From: Paenibacillus sp. Soil787
Lineage (GTDB): Bacteria > Bacillota > Bacilli > Paenibacillales > NBRC-103111
Length of the DNA: 64,000 nt
Reading direction: 5' to 3'
Assembly (NCBI RefSeq): GCF_001429545.1
Contig: NZ_LMSP01000045.1
Location: forward strand, 125,731 to 189,730
Part shown: one piece after another, positions 8,093-15,832 of the stretch
How positions within the stretch are numbered: position 1 is the first letter of the stretch
Layout of the letters: every line of letters begins with the position of its first letter
Program-made: the position numbers and the translations under genes
Notes under the pieces: generated by a model
Seen by the model: the letters and a program-made list of their open reading frames with translations, nothing else
Databases searched by the model: none
Told to the model about the DNA's origin: nothing

Positions 8093-8961
8093 TTGTGCTT
8101 GGAGCGGCAGGGCGGTGGATGCTGCCGCACGTAAGGCGATTTCTAGAGGCCCATGGGCAGGTGGGGCCGAACTATCTTGGCCAAACCATCCCTCGAGGGA
8201 TGGGGGTTGTTCTTTGGTTGCTCTTATGGCTGCAGGAGCTGGTTCTTCAAGGTGCTGTAAGGTTAGGATCTTCAGGCTTGATGGACGAAATTACATGGAT
8301 AAAAGAGCTTGGTTCCCTTGAATTGAATCATCGGGTATTCACATTTGCCGCTACCTTTATTTTCTTATTAGGTTGGACGGATGATTTAATAGGTAGTAAA
8401 GCCGTAAAAGGTCTTAAAGGACACTTCCAGTATTGGAAGGAGTCAAAGACTTTATCGATGGGGGCCGTTAAGGCGTTAGGCACATTAACGATTGCCGCAT
8501 GGCTTGTCGTAACGGTCGAAAACGATCAAACCCCCATCTGGCAGATGGGGGTTGAGCTCATACTGCTCATACTCATGACGAATACCTTGAATTTGCTTGA
8601 TGTTCGTCCAGGTCGTTCCTTAAAAGCATTTTTGGGCAGTTTTTGTGCGATTTTGTTCTTTGGGTTGTATTTTTTAGATTTGGAAATGAGTATGTTTTTT
8701 CCAATGATCCCGGTCTGCATGGGTGGATTGATACTATTAAGCCTTGATATTCGCGGCTTCGGGATGCTTGGTGATGCCGGATCGAATCTACTTGGTTTTA
8801 CATTAGGATATGGAGTCATCTTGATCTTGCCTTGGGAGGCACAATGTGTGATTGTGGCTGTAATCGGCTTCCTTCATAAACAAGCGGAGGTGAGCTCCAT
8901 TACACAAATGATTGAACAGAATCGGTTCCTTCATTGGTTAGATCGTTTAGGCCGAACTTGA
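8062..8961 (+). CDS. MraY/WecA-like phospho-sugar transferase
   Basis: A polytopic membrane protein of 299 residues in the polyprenyl-phosphate N-acetylhexosamine-1-phosphate transferase superfamily. It retains the Mg-binding DD pair in GWTDDLIGS (about residues 104-112), the NTLNLLDVRPG motif (174-184) and GMLGDAGSNLLGF (234-246). The start at 8062 follows AAGGAGAGGAAG; the 28 residues of the longer frame lie in the upstream gene. It is shorter and more divergent than MraY or TagO and is not next to cell wall clusters, so I assign only the superfamily. Together with the GT2 and SteA it suggests a lipid-linked sugar made for the envelope. Confidence 0.82.
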   Translation: MVLIGSILDLIVLGAAGRWMLPHVRRFLEAHGQVGPNYLGQTIPRGMGVVLWLLLWLQELVLQGAVRLGSSGLMDEITWIKELGSLELNHRVFTFAATFIFLLGWTDDLIGSKAVKGLKGHFQYWKESKTLSMGAVKALGTLTIAAWLVVTVENDQTPIWQMGVELILLILMTNTLNLLDVRPGRSLKAFLGSFCAILFFGLYFLDLEMSMFFPMIPVCMGGLILLSLDIRGFGMLGDAGSNLLGFTLGYGVILILPWEAQCVIVAVIGFLHKQAEVSSITQMIEQNRFLHWLDRLGRT

Positions 8962-8975
8962 AAGTTCGGTCTATT
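8952..8975 (+). terminator. Short hairpin terminator overlapping the stop codon
   Basis: CCGAACTT and AAGTTCGG flank two bases (8952-8969), overlapping the stop of the MraY-like gene and followed by TCTATTT. The convergent DUF2627 gene ends at 8971, so the hairpin could act for both. The T-tract is weak. Confidence 0.5.
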
Positions 8976-9228
8976 TGCGGCGGTTAGGTTTAAATCTTGG
9001 TGCCACATAGTTTCGTTTCCGATCACGGAAAAACGTCCATCCTCCAATAAAAGCAACACCCAGGAGAAACAAAATAAGCCCAAGGATAAATTTTCCCCAC
9101 AGGATATGACCGTCCGTATCGAATTGAGCGAAAAAGGCGTCCTTCATGGCAAGGAACCCATAGGTGGCTGTCAAACCGGGAATAACGAGAAGAAGAATAG
9201 CAATAAATCGATAAAATGGCGCTCTCAT
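8971..9228 (-). CDS. DUF2627 family membrane protein (YqzF-like)
   Basis: The 85-residue protein has two hydrophobic segments (about residues 7-27 and 44-66) and a basic tail (FKPNRRK). It matches the DUF2627/YqzF family, whose function is unknown; in Bacillus subtilis the homologue also lies near the bkd genes, which fits its position here. The start at 9228 has TAAGGAGCAGCT directly upstream. It is divergent from the lpdV operon. Confidence 0.75.
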   Translation of the reverse strand: MRAPFYRFIAILLLVIPGLTATYGFLAMKDAFFAQFDTDGHILWGKFILGLILFLLGVAFIGGWTFFRDRKRNYVAPRFKPNRRK

Positions 9229-9315
9229 AGCTGCTCCTTACTTTGCACGATACCTATTTTATATCATCATACTCTGAATCTGTTAGTGTGTCTAATTCAC
9301 AAATAAGACTATGAT

Positions 9316-9342
9316 TTGGTAACCAAAAAAGGGTAATATAAT
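9316..9342 (+). promoter_or_regulatory. Possible sigma-A promoter of the bkd operon
   Basis: TTGGTA (9316-9321) and a consensus TATAAT (9337-9342) precede lpdV. The 15-base spacing is shorter than optimal. No sigma-L type -24/-12 element, as used by the B. subtilis bkd operon, was seen here. Confidence 0.4.
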
Positions 9343-9397
9343 AGAGAGAAGTGTATACATATGAGGTAGTCAATGCTTAATAGGGAGGAAATACATA

Positions 9398-10822
9398 ATG
9401 AGTGAACATAGATATGATGTCGTCGTTCTTGGTGGTGGTATTGGAGGTTATACCGCGGCTATACGGGCTGCACAATTAGGAAAAACGGTGGCTGTCGTGG
9501 AAAGGGACAAGCTTGGAGGCACTTGTTTACATCAAGGCTGTATTCCAAGTAAATCTCTCCTTCGGAGTGCTGAAGTGTACGCGACAATGAAGAAAAGCGA
9601 GGATTATGGCATTTCTGCGGAGTCCATTGAAGTGAAGTTTGACAATGTGCTTAATCGTAAACAACGGATTGTTGATCAACTGCATCAAGGACTGCAATTT
9701 TTGATGAAGAAAAATAAAATCACGGTTCATTACGGCAATGGCCGCATTATTGGGCCTTCTATCTTTTCACCACGGAGTGGTGCCGTCTCTGTAGAGAAAG
9801 AAGACGGGGATATCGAAACGCTTTTATCGAGTAATTTGATCATTGCTACAGGTTCCAGACCGCGTAGTTTACCAGGTTTAGAGATCGATGGCACCCATAT
9901 TTTAACAAGTGAAGACGCTTTGCGTATGGAAAGCTTACCGAAATCAATCATTATTGTTGGCGGCGGTGTGATTGGGGTAGAATGGGCTTCGATGTTAAGC
10001 GATTTTGGCGTAGCGGTTACCATCGTTGAGCTGGATAAACGATTAGTGAGCTTAGAAGATGCGGATATCTCCAAAGAGCTGGAGCGCTTGTTTAAGAAAC
10101 GCGGCATTAACATGGTTACGGGAGCAAAAGTGCTTCCTGAGTCTGTGGAGGTAACGGAAGGCAGTGTTACTTTGCAAGCGGACAAGCAAGGAGAGATCGT
10201 TGAATTAACGGCTGATAAAGTGCTTGTTTCAGTTGGCCGTATAGCCAATATTGAAGGAATCGGACTTGAAAATACAGATATTAAAATAGATAAAGGTGTC
10301 ATTCGTGTGAATCGGTTCATGCAAACGACAGAATCACATATCTATGCGGTTGGCGATGTTATTGGAGGGCTTATGCTGGCGCATATGGCCGGTCATGAGG
10401 GCATCTTGGCAGCTGAGCACATGGCTGGTCAAACTCCGCATGAACTGCAGGCGCATCTCGTTTCAAGATGTACATACACAAGACCGGAGATAGCTAGTGT
10501 TGGTTGGACCGAACAACAGGCTGTAGACAAAGGACACAAAGTGAAGATCGGCAAATTCAGCTTTAAAGGGATTGGGAAAGCACTTGTATACGGAGATACA
10601 GATGGCTTCGTAAAGGTTATTGCAGATAGCGAAACGAATGACATTCTAGGTGTGCACATGATTGGACCGCATGTGACTAACAGCATATCCGAAGCAGCAC
10701 TTGCACAGGTACTGAATGCGACACCTTGGGAAGTGGGTCAAACTATACATCCGCATCCTACTTTGTCTGAAGCATTAGGAGAAGCGATGCTGGCCGTCGA
10801 TGGGATTGCAATAAGCGGATAA
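9398..10822 (+). CDS. lpdV: Dihydrolipoyl dehydrogenase (E3) of the branched-chain 2-oxoacid dehydrogenase complex
   Basis: This FAD flavoenzyme reoxidises the dihydrolipoyl group of E2 with NAD+. The 474-residue protein has an N-terminal FAD dinucleotide fold (VVVLGGGIGGYTAAIRA), the redox-active disulfide in GGTCLHQGCIPSK (about residues 40-52), a second nucleotide-binding fold (IIVGGGVIGVEWAS), the IYAVGDV segment and the C-terminal catalytic HPHPTLSE. GGAGG lies just upstream of the ATG. It is the first gene of an E3-E1alpha-E1beta-E2 cluster; the order matches lpdV-bkdAA-bkdAB-bkdB of B. subtilis, which is why the bkd rather than the pdh name is used. Confidence 0.92.
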   Translation: MSEHRYDVVVLGGGIGGYTAAIRAAQLGKTVAVVERDKLGGTCLHQGCIPSKSLLRSAEVYATMKKSEDYGISAESIEVKFDNVLNRKQRIVDQLHQGLQFLMKKNKITVHYGNGRIIGPSIFSPRSGAVSVEKEDGDIETLLSSNLIIATGSRPRSLPGLEIDGTHILTSEDALRMESLPKSIIIVGGGVIGVEWASMLSDFGVAVTIVELDKRLVSLEDADISKELERLFKKRGINMVTGAKVLPESVEVTEGSVTLQADKQGEIVELTADKVLVSVGRIANIEGIGLENTDIKIDKGVIRVNRFMQTTESHIYAVGDVIGGLMLAHMAGHEGILAAEHMAGQTPHELQAHLVSRCTYTRPEIASVGWTEQQAVDKGHKVKIGKFSFKGIGKALVYGDTDGFVKVIADSETNDILGVHMIGPHVTNSISEAALAQVLNATPWEVGQTIHPHPTLSEALGEAMLAVDGIAISG

Positions 10823-10825
10823 AAA

Positions 10826-10854
10826 TTGTAATCATAAACATTTGCGTTTATAAT
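10826..10854 (+). promoter_or_regulatory. Internal sigma-A promoter upstream of bkdAA
   Basis: TTGTAA (10826-10831) and a consensus TATAAT (10849-10854) are exactly 17 bases apart in the gap between lpdV and bkdAA. E1 and E2 genes may therefore be transcribed separately from E3. Confidence 0.65.
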
Positions 10855-10915
10855 AAGCATATAGAGTCAAGTACTAGGACCAGGTAATAAATTTATGTGG
10901 TACCTAAAATTTCTA

Positions 10916-10933
10916 AAGGAGGCAACCTCCATG
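10916..10933 (+). promoter_or_regulatory. Ribosome-binding site of bkdAA inside a perfect short hairpin
   Basis: The SD sequence AAAGGAGG is followed at once by CAACCTCC and the ATG. GGAGG (10919-10923) and CCTCC (10926-10930) can form a five-base stem with a two-base CA-type loop, which would hide the SD directly before the start codon. This is unusual and could reduce or regulate translation initiation. Confidence 0.5.
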
Positions 10934-11944
10934 TCTATTGGTCAACTATATAAACATAGAAGTTTAGGTTTGTCTGACGACGAAGCCGTTCGTATGTATA
11001 CAGTCATGAGTCTTGCTGCTAAATATGATGAGCGAGCTTTCATGCTGCAGCGCGCAGGTAAAATACCTTTTCATGTGTCTGGAATGGGACAATATGCCGG
11101 CCAGGTAGGGATGGCTTTTGCGATGAAAGCGCAAAAAGACTATTTCTTGCCGTATTATCGTGACTATGCGTTTGTCCTATCTGTAGGCATGACAGTGAAG
11201 GATTTAATGCTTGCGGTTTTTTGCAAAGCCGAAGACGTCAACAGCGGTGGAAGACAAATGGCTGGTCACTTTGGGGATAAGAAAAATCATATCGTCACAG
11301 GGTCGTCCCCTGTTACAACGCAAGTTCCGCATGCTGCTGGAATTGCGCTTGCTGCCAAAATGAAAAAGCAAGATTTTGCTACATTTGTTTCCTTCGGTGA
11401 AGGTTCCAGCAATCAGGGGGATTTCCACGAGGGCTGTAATTTCGCTGGTGTACATAAGCTGCCTGTTATTTTCGTTTGTGAAAATAATCAATATGCGATT
11501 TCCGTTCCTCTTCATAAACAAGTAGCGGGAAAAATCGCAGATCGTGCTCTTGGATATGGGTTCCCAGGTATTCAAGTAGATGGCAGTGATGTATTAGAAA
11601 TGTATCGGGTGACGAAGGAAGCAAGAGAAAGAGCCATTCGTGGCGAAGGTCCAACGCTCATCGAAATGATTTCTTATCGCCTCATGCCACATTCAACGTC
11701 GGATGATGACATGCTGTACCGGACGAAAGAAGAAGTTGAACAGAACCGTCAAAAAGACGGCATCCTTAAATTCAATGAATATTTAATGGAATGCGGACTA
11801 TGGAGTGAAGATCAGGACCGTGACCTTCAGGAACGGCAAAAGCAAGAGATTAATGAAGCTACCAAGTATGCGGATCTCGCGCCTTATCCGAAACCGGAAG
11901 ATACGCTCCTTCATGTTTACGCGGAAGGAGATGACCATAAATAA
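10931..11944 (+). CDS. bkdAA: Branched-chain 2-oxoacid dehydrogenase E1 alpha subunit
   Basis: E1 alpha binds thiamin diphosphate with E1 beta and decarboxylates the 2-oxoacids from valine, leucine and isoleucine. The 337-residue protein carries the ThDP-binding stretch FGEGSSNQGDFHEGCNFAG ending in VFVCENN-type sequence (about residues 155-187) and the loop YRLMPHSTSDDD (about 252-263). The ATG at 10931 is chosen because AAAGGAGG lies seven bases away; the twelve extra residues of the longer frame include this site. The TAA overlaps the bkdAB ATG (TAATG), indicating coupled translation of the two E1 subunits. Confidence 0.9.
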   Translation: MSIGQLYKHRSLGLSDDEAVRMYTVMSLAAKYDERAFMLQRAGKIPFHVSGMGQYAGQVGMAFAMKAQKDYFLPYYRDYAFVLSVGMTVKDLMLAVFCKAEDVNSGGRQMAGHFGDKKNHIVTGSSPVTTQVPHAAGIALAAKMKKQDFATFVSFGEGSSNQGDFHEGCNFAGVHKLPVIFVCENNQYAISVPLHKQVAGKIADRALGYGFPGIQVDGSDVLEMYRVTKEARERAIRGEGPTLIEMISYRLMPHSTSDDDMLYRTKEEVEQNRQKDGILKFNEYLMECGLWSEDQDRDLQERQKQEINEATKYADLAPYPKPEDTLLHVYAEGDDHK

Positions 11945-12924
11945 TGGCTGTCATTACATATTTGGAAGCAATCCGCTCTGCCATGCAGGAAGAAATGCAG
12001 CAGGATGATAACGTCTTCGTACTTGGTGAAGACGTTGGTAAAGGCGGTGTCTTGAACACGACCAAAGGGCTGCGCGATTTGTTTGGTGAAGAGCGAGTTC
12101 TAGACACGCCGTTAGCGGAGTCCGCCATAGTAGGCGTCGCTATTGGTGCGGCGATGTACGGGATGAAACCGATCGCCGAAATTCAGTTTGCTGATTTCAT
12201 CTTTCCGGCAACGAACCAAATTCTAAGTGAAGCGGCGAAGATTCGCTATCGTTCTAATAATGACTGGACATGCCCGATCGTCATTCGTGCTCCATATGGA
12301 GCGACCGGCGCAGGTGCCTTATACCATTCCCAATGTCCGGAATCTGTTTTCTTCGGCACGCCGGGTGTTAAGATCGTTGCACCTTCGAATCCATATGATG
12401 CTAAGGGGCTGCTGAAGGCAGCAATCCGGGATGCTGATCCTGTGTTATTCTTCGAGCACAAGAAGTGTTATCTGGCATTATCTGCTGACGTACCAGATGA
12501 CGATTATATCGTGCCGATCGGCAAGGCTGACATCAAGCGCCAGGGCACAGACATTACGGTCATCGCCTACGGCATGGTTGTCAATTATGCATTACAAGCA
12601 GCTGAAGAGCTTGCGAAGGAAGGCATTTCCGCACACGTACTTGATCTGCGCTCCCTACAGCCGTTAGATAAAGAGGCTATATTGGAGGCCGCTAGGAAGA
12701 CTGGCAAAGTGCTCATTGCTCATGAAGACAACAAAACGGGCGGCGTTGGCGCTGAAGTGTCGGCGATTATAGCCGAAGAAATGCTATTTGAGCTTGATGC
12801 GCCAATCGCAAGACTTTGCGGACCTGACGTTCCGGCAGTGGGCAGTAACCCACCGATGGAGAAATTTTTCTTGCTTAATCCAGATAAGCTGAAGGAGGCC
12901 ATGCTCAAGTTGGCTATGTTCTAA
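11944..12924 (+). CDS. bkdAB: Branched-chain 2-oxoacid dehydrogenase E1 beta subunit
   Basis: A 326-residue transketolase-like subunit that forms the alpha2beta2 E1 with BkdAA. Typical features are VLGEDVGKGGVLNTTKGL near the N-terminus, VLDTPLAESAIVGVAIGAA, the EIQFADFIFPATNQ segment and the C-terminal transketolase domain (VLDLRSLQPLDKEAIL, about 235-250). The start overlaps the bkdAA stop. A gap of about 97 bases carrying a palindromic cassette separates it from bkdB. Confidence 0.92.
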   Translation: MAVITYLEAIRSAMQEEMQQDDNVFVLGEDVGKGGVLNTTKGLRDLFGEERVLDTPLAESAIVGVAIGAAMYGMKPIAEIQFADFIFPATNQILSEAAKIRYRSNNDWTCPIVIRAPYGATGAGALYHSQCPESVFFGTPGVKIVAPSNPYDAKGLLKAAIRDADPVLFFEHKKCYLALSADVPDDDYIVPIGKADIKRQGTDITVIAYGMVVNYALQAAEELAKEGISAHVLDLRSLQPLDKEAILEAARKTGKVLIAHEDNKTGGVGAEVSAIIAEEMLFELDAPIARLCGPDVPAVGSNPPMEKFFLLNPDKLKEAMLKLAMF

Positions 12925-12976
12925 ATTGCAAATCTAAATTTCTTTCATTGATCATTTCCTGAACAATGAGCGTATG

Positions 12977-13015
12977 CTTACGATGCCAGTTTTCTTACGA
13001 AAACTTTTAGGAGGT
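12977..13015 (+). repeat. Palindromic SD-linked cassette, family A, copy 2
   Basis: CTTACGATGCC is followed by AGTTTTC, loop TTAC and GAAAACT (12988-13005), then TTTTAGGAGG, the ribosome-binding site of bkdB. The flank CTTACGATGCC is identical to the second copy before spmA; the loop differs while the stem still pairs. Confidence 0.8.
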
Positions 13016-13021
13016 ACACCC

Positions 13022-14377
13022 ATGAACCAAACCAACAGCCGACTAACCGAGGTAACCGTCCCGCATCTAGCGGAGAGCCTCGTTTCGGCTACAATAGGCA
13101 AATGGCTCAAGAAGCCTGGCGATTATATCGAACAATACGATGTACTTTGTGAGCTTTTTACAGAGAAAGTGAATACGGAAATGCCTTCACCAATTGAAGG
13201 CACACTTGTCAAAATTATTGTCGGCGATGGCGAAACAGCTGCTGTTGGCGAAGCTATTTGTTTGATTGAAGAGCCGGGTGCAGCTATAGCGAATGGAGCA
13301 TCAGCCCCAGGAATAGCAGCTGCTAATCATGCTGGAGCCGCGCTGGCGGAAGACTCAGACCAAAGCATGCGCGGTCGTTATTCACCAGCTGTACATCGTC
13401 TTGCCCAAGATAATCGCGTAGATTTGTCTCGTGTTGCAGGAACAGGGCTTGGCGGAAGGATTACGCGTAAGGACGTTGAACAATTCATCGCTTCAGGTGG
13501 AGTGAGTGCAGCTCCTGCCGCGTTGCAAACGAATCAACAGGCAGCTCCTGTTGCTCCACAAACCGTCCCACCTGTGGATCCGCAGCCGGCTCACCAGCCT
13601 GTTCGCAGCACCGGCATCCATTTATCGGCCAGTCCGCAAACACCGCTGATTGAAGCGGAAGGACATTCATTAGACTCTCGCAATGAGCATTTCATTGACG
13701 TTACGCCAATGCGCAATGCCATTGCTTCAAAAATGCGCCAGAGTGTAACAGAAATTCCGCATGCTTGGACAATGATTGAGGTCGATGTAACGAATCTTGT
13801 TGTTCTGCGGAATAAAGTGAAAGACGAGTTTATGCGCCGAGAAGGCATTAACTTAACGTACTTGGCATTCATGCTGAAAGCGGTCGTTAATGCCATTAAG
13901 GATTACCCGATCATCAACTCCGTCTGGGCCGTAGATAAAATTATCGTGAAACGCGATATTAACATTTCGTTGTCCGTAGGAACAGAAGATTCGGTCTTGA
14001 CTCCGGTCATCAAGAAAGCGGATCAAAAAAATATCGCAGGATTAGCCAGAGAAATCGATGAATTGACGAAGAAAACACGTGCGGGGAAACTATCGCTGAA
14101 TGATATGGTTGGCGGGACATTTACTGTAAATAATACAGGCTCCTTCGGTTCGATTCTGTCTTATCCGATCATCAACTACCCGCAAGCAGCTATTGTGACC
14201 TTCGAATCGATTGTGAAGAAGCCTGTCGTTATTCAAGATATGATTGCGGTTCGTTCGATGGTTAACCTTTGTCTGTCACTGGATCACCGTATTCTTGACG
14301 GTGTCATCTGCGGCAGGTTCCTACAGAGAGTGAAAGAAAATTTAGAAAGTTATAATGCGGATACAAAGATTTATTAA
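13022..14377 (+). CDS. bkdB: Branched-chain 2-oxoacid dehydrogenase E2, dihydrolipoyl acyltransferase
   Basis: E2 forms the core of the complex and moves the acyl group to CoA. The 451-residue protein has one N-terminal lipoyl domain with the modified lysine in FTEKVNTEMPSP, a Pro/Ala-rich linker, a peripheral subunit-binding domain starting RYSPAVHRLAQDN and ending RITRKDVEQF, a second Pro/Gln/Ala linker and the catalytic domain ending with the active-site SLDHRILDGVICGRF. AGGAGG is eight bases from the ATG at 13022; the longer frame starting 12974 runs through the cassette and is not used. The ptb, bcd and buk genes usual in this operon are absent. Confidence 0.92.
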   Translation: MNQTNSRLTEVTVPHLAESLVSATIGKWLKKPGDYIEQYDVLCELFTEKVNTEMPSPIEGTLVKIIVGDGETAAVGEAICLIEEPGAAIANGASAPGIAAANHAGAALAEDSDQSMRGRYSPAVHRLAQDNRVDLSRVAGTGLGGRITRKDVEQFIASGGVSAAPAALQTNQQAAPVAPQTVPPVDPQPAHQPVRSTGIHLSASPQTPLIEAEGHSLDSRNEHFIDVTPMRNAIASKMRQSVTEIPHAWTMIEVDVTNLVVLRNKVKDEFMRREGINLTYLAFMLKAVVNAIKDYPIINSVWAVDKIIVKRDINISLSVGTEDSVLTPVIKKADQKNIAGLAREIDELTKKTRAGKLSLNDMVGGTFTVNNTGSFGSILSYPIINYPQAAIVTFESIVKKPVVIQDMIAVRSMVNLCLSLDHRILDGVICGRFLQRVKENLESYNADTKIY

Positions 14378-14378
14378 A

Positions 14379-14483
14379 CTAAGCTTTAAAAAATAATCCC
14401 GCAGTAAACAATATGCTTGATAGCAGCATCGTGAGCAGCATAACGTAAATCACGATTTTAAACCAACGCTTATTCTGTAGCAA
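14379..14483 (-). CDS. prli42: Prli42-like stressosome-associated mini membrane protein
   Basis: A 34-residue protein starting at TTG (14483): MLQNKRWFKIVIYVMLLTML, then a hydrophobic helix and the end LFFKA. It closely resembles Prli42, a tiny membrane protein that in Listeria anchors the stressosome through RsbR; family hallmarks are a short basic N-terminus (NK, K/R residues) followed by IVIYVMLLTMLLSS. AAAAAGGAG lies ten bases before the TTG. A longer frame of 60 residues exists, but its extra N-terminus has no ribosome-binding site. It converges on bkdB with only one base between the stops. Whether stressosome proteins exist elsewhere cannot be seen here. Confidence 0.78.
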   Translation of the reverse strand: MLQNKRWFKIVIYVMLLTMLLSSILFTAGLFFKA

Positions 14484-14559
14484 TGAAGATTCACTCCTTT
14501 TTCGTGAAAAAGCTTGTACGGTTTTATTGTAACTCATAGTGTGTATCGGAGGAAAGTAC

Positions 14560-15690
14560 ATGATTCAGCAAAATCGTTTGGTGGAAGAGTTCATCTCCTT
14601 AGTGCAAGTAGACAGCGAGACCCGATTTGAGCAGGAGATTTGTGTCGTTCTTAAAGAAAAGTTCAGCCGCTTAGGGCTGCATGTCGTGGAAGATGATTCG
14701 ATGGCGAAAAGCGGCCACGGATCAGGAAATTTGATCTGTACACTTGAAGCAACCGACAGCAACGCAGCTATTCCGACTATTTTCTTCACCTCTCATATGG
14801 ATACGGTAGCTCCTGGGAAAGGTATCAAGCCGCAAATTGGCGACGATGGCTATATCCGCAGCGACGGAACGACGATTCTAGGCAGCGATGACAAAGCGGG
14901 TATTGCGGCGATGATCGAAGGCATACAAGTGTTAAAAGAGCAAAACATCCCACATGGCCGCATTCAATTCGTGATTACGGCAGGGGAAGAGAGCGGTCTG
15001 AAAGGCGCCCGTGCCATGGATCGCAGCGTTATGGAAGCAGAGTTCGGCTTCGCCCTTGATTCGAACGGCAGCATTGGCGATATCGCGACAGCAGCGCCTG
15101 GACGTGCAGAAATTGAAATTATATTCCACGGAAAGTCAGCTCATGCCGGCGTTAATCCGGAAGATGGCATCAGTGCCATCCAAGTAGCGAGTAAAGCGGT
15201 TTCGCGTATGTCGCTCGGTCGAATTGATAACGAAACTACTGCGAATATCGGCAGTTTCTCAGGCGTAGGTCCTTTGAACGTGGTATGCGATAATGTGAAG
15301 ATGGAAGCAGAAGCTCGCAGTATCGTTCAGCATAAGCTGGAAGCGCAAATCGCCGCGATGAAAGAGGCTTGTGAATCAGCAGCAGCTGATGCTGGCACCA
15401 CATGCGAGTTTAATGCGGATATTGTGTATGCTTCCTATATGCATGATGACTCTGCTCCGATTGTACAATTGACTTCTAGAGCACTCTCAACCCTGGGATT
15501 GACAGCTCGAACTTTCCACTCTGGCGGCGGCAGTGATGCTAATATCTTTAACGGAATGGGCATACCAACGGTTAATCTCGCGGTTGGTTACCATGAAATT
15601 CATACAACGAAAGAACATATTGCCATCAGTGATTTGGTCAAAACGGCTGAATTACTCGTTGCTCTTGTGAAGGAAGCTGCAAAAGTTTAA
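14560..15690 (+). CDS. M20 family metallopeptidase, PepT-like (YqjE type)
   Basis: A 376-residue two-zinc peptidase, probably cytoplasmic. Metal-binding motifs are visible: FTSHMDTVAPG (His and Asp), GSDDKAGIAAM (bridging Asp), the catalytic TAGEESGLKGA (Glu pair) and the late NLAVGYHEIHTTKEH (His). The dimerisation domain lies in between (HGKSAHAGVNPEDG). It is annotated in many genomes as peptidase T-like or tripeptidase; the substrate is unknown. The ATG at 14560 has GGAGGAAAG upstream. It is divergent from prli42 and followed by a terminator. Confidence 0.88.
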   Translation: MIQQNRLVEEFISLVQVDSETRFEQEICVVLKEKFSRLGLHVVEDDSMAKSGHGSGNLICTLEATDSNAAIPTIFFTSHMDTVAPGKGIKPQIGDDGYIRSDGTTILGSDDKAGIAAMIEGIQVLKEQNIPHGRIQFVITAGEESGLKGARAMDRSVMEAEFGFALDSNGSIGDIATAAPGRAEIEIIFHGKSAHAGVNPEDGISAIQVASKAVSRMSLGRIDNETTANIGSFSGVGPLNVVCDNVKMEAEARSIVQHKLEAQIAAMKEACESAAADAGTTCEFNADIVYASYMHDDSAPIVQLTSRALSTLGLTARTFHSGGGSDANIFNGMGIPTVNLAVGYHEIHTTKEHIAISDLVKTAELLVALVKEAAKV

Positions 15691-15699
15691 TTTTGTAGA

Positions 15700-15747
15700 G
15701 AACCGATTAGTCTGCCGATGTCATGGCATGGCTGATCGGTTTTTTAT
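15700..15747 (+). terminator. Rho-independent terminator after the M20 peptidase gene
   Basis: AACCGATTAG and CTGATCGGTT form a stem with one G-U pair around a loop that itself contains a short CATG-rich palindrome, followed by TTTTTT. Confidence 0.75.
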
Positions 15748-15832
15748 TCATTTACCGGGCAAAATGGGGTAAAACCGACCTTTTCCTCATATGCTTCGAG
15801 TAAGACACGTCCAGAAAGGGGAAACTGGCTTG

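Noticed and set aside
9730-10320. 196-residue frame antisense to lpdV
   Set aside because: It lies wholly inside a well-supported gene, has no ribosome-binding site and a Ser/Thr/Pro-rich antisense composition.
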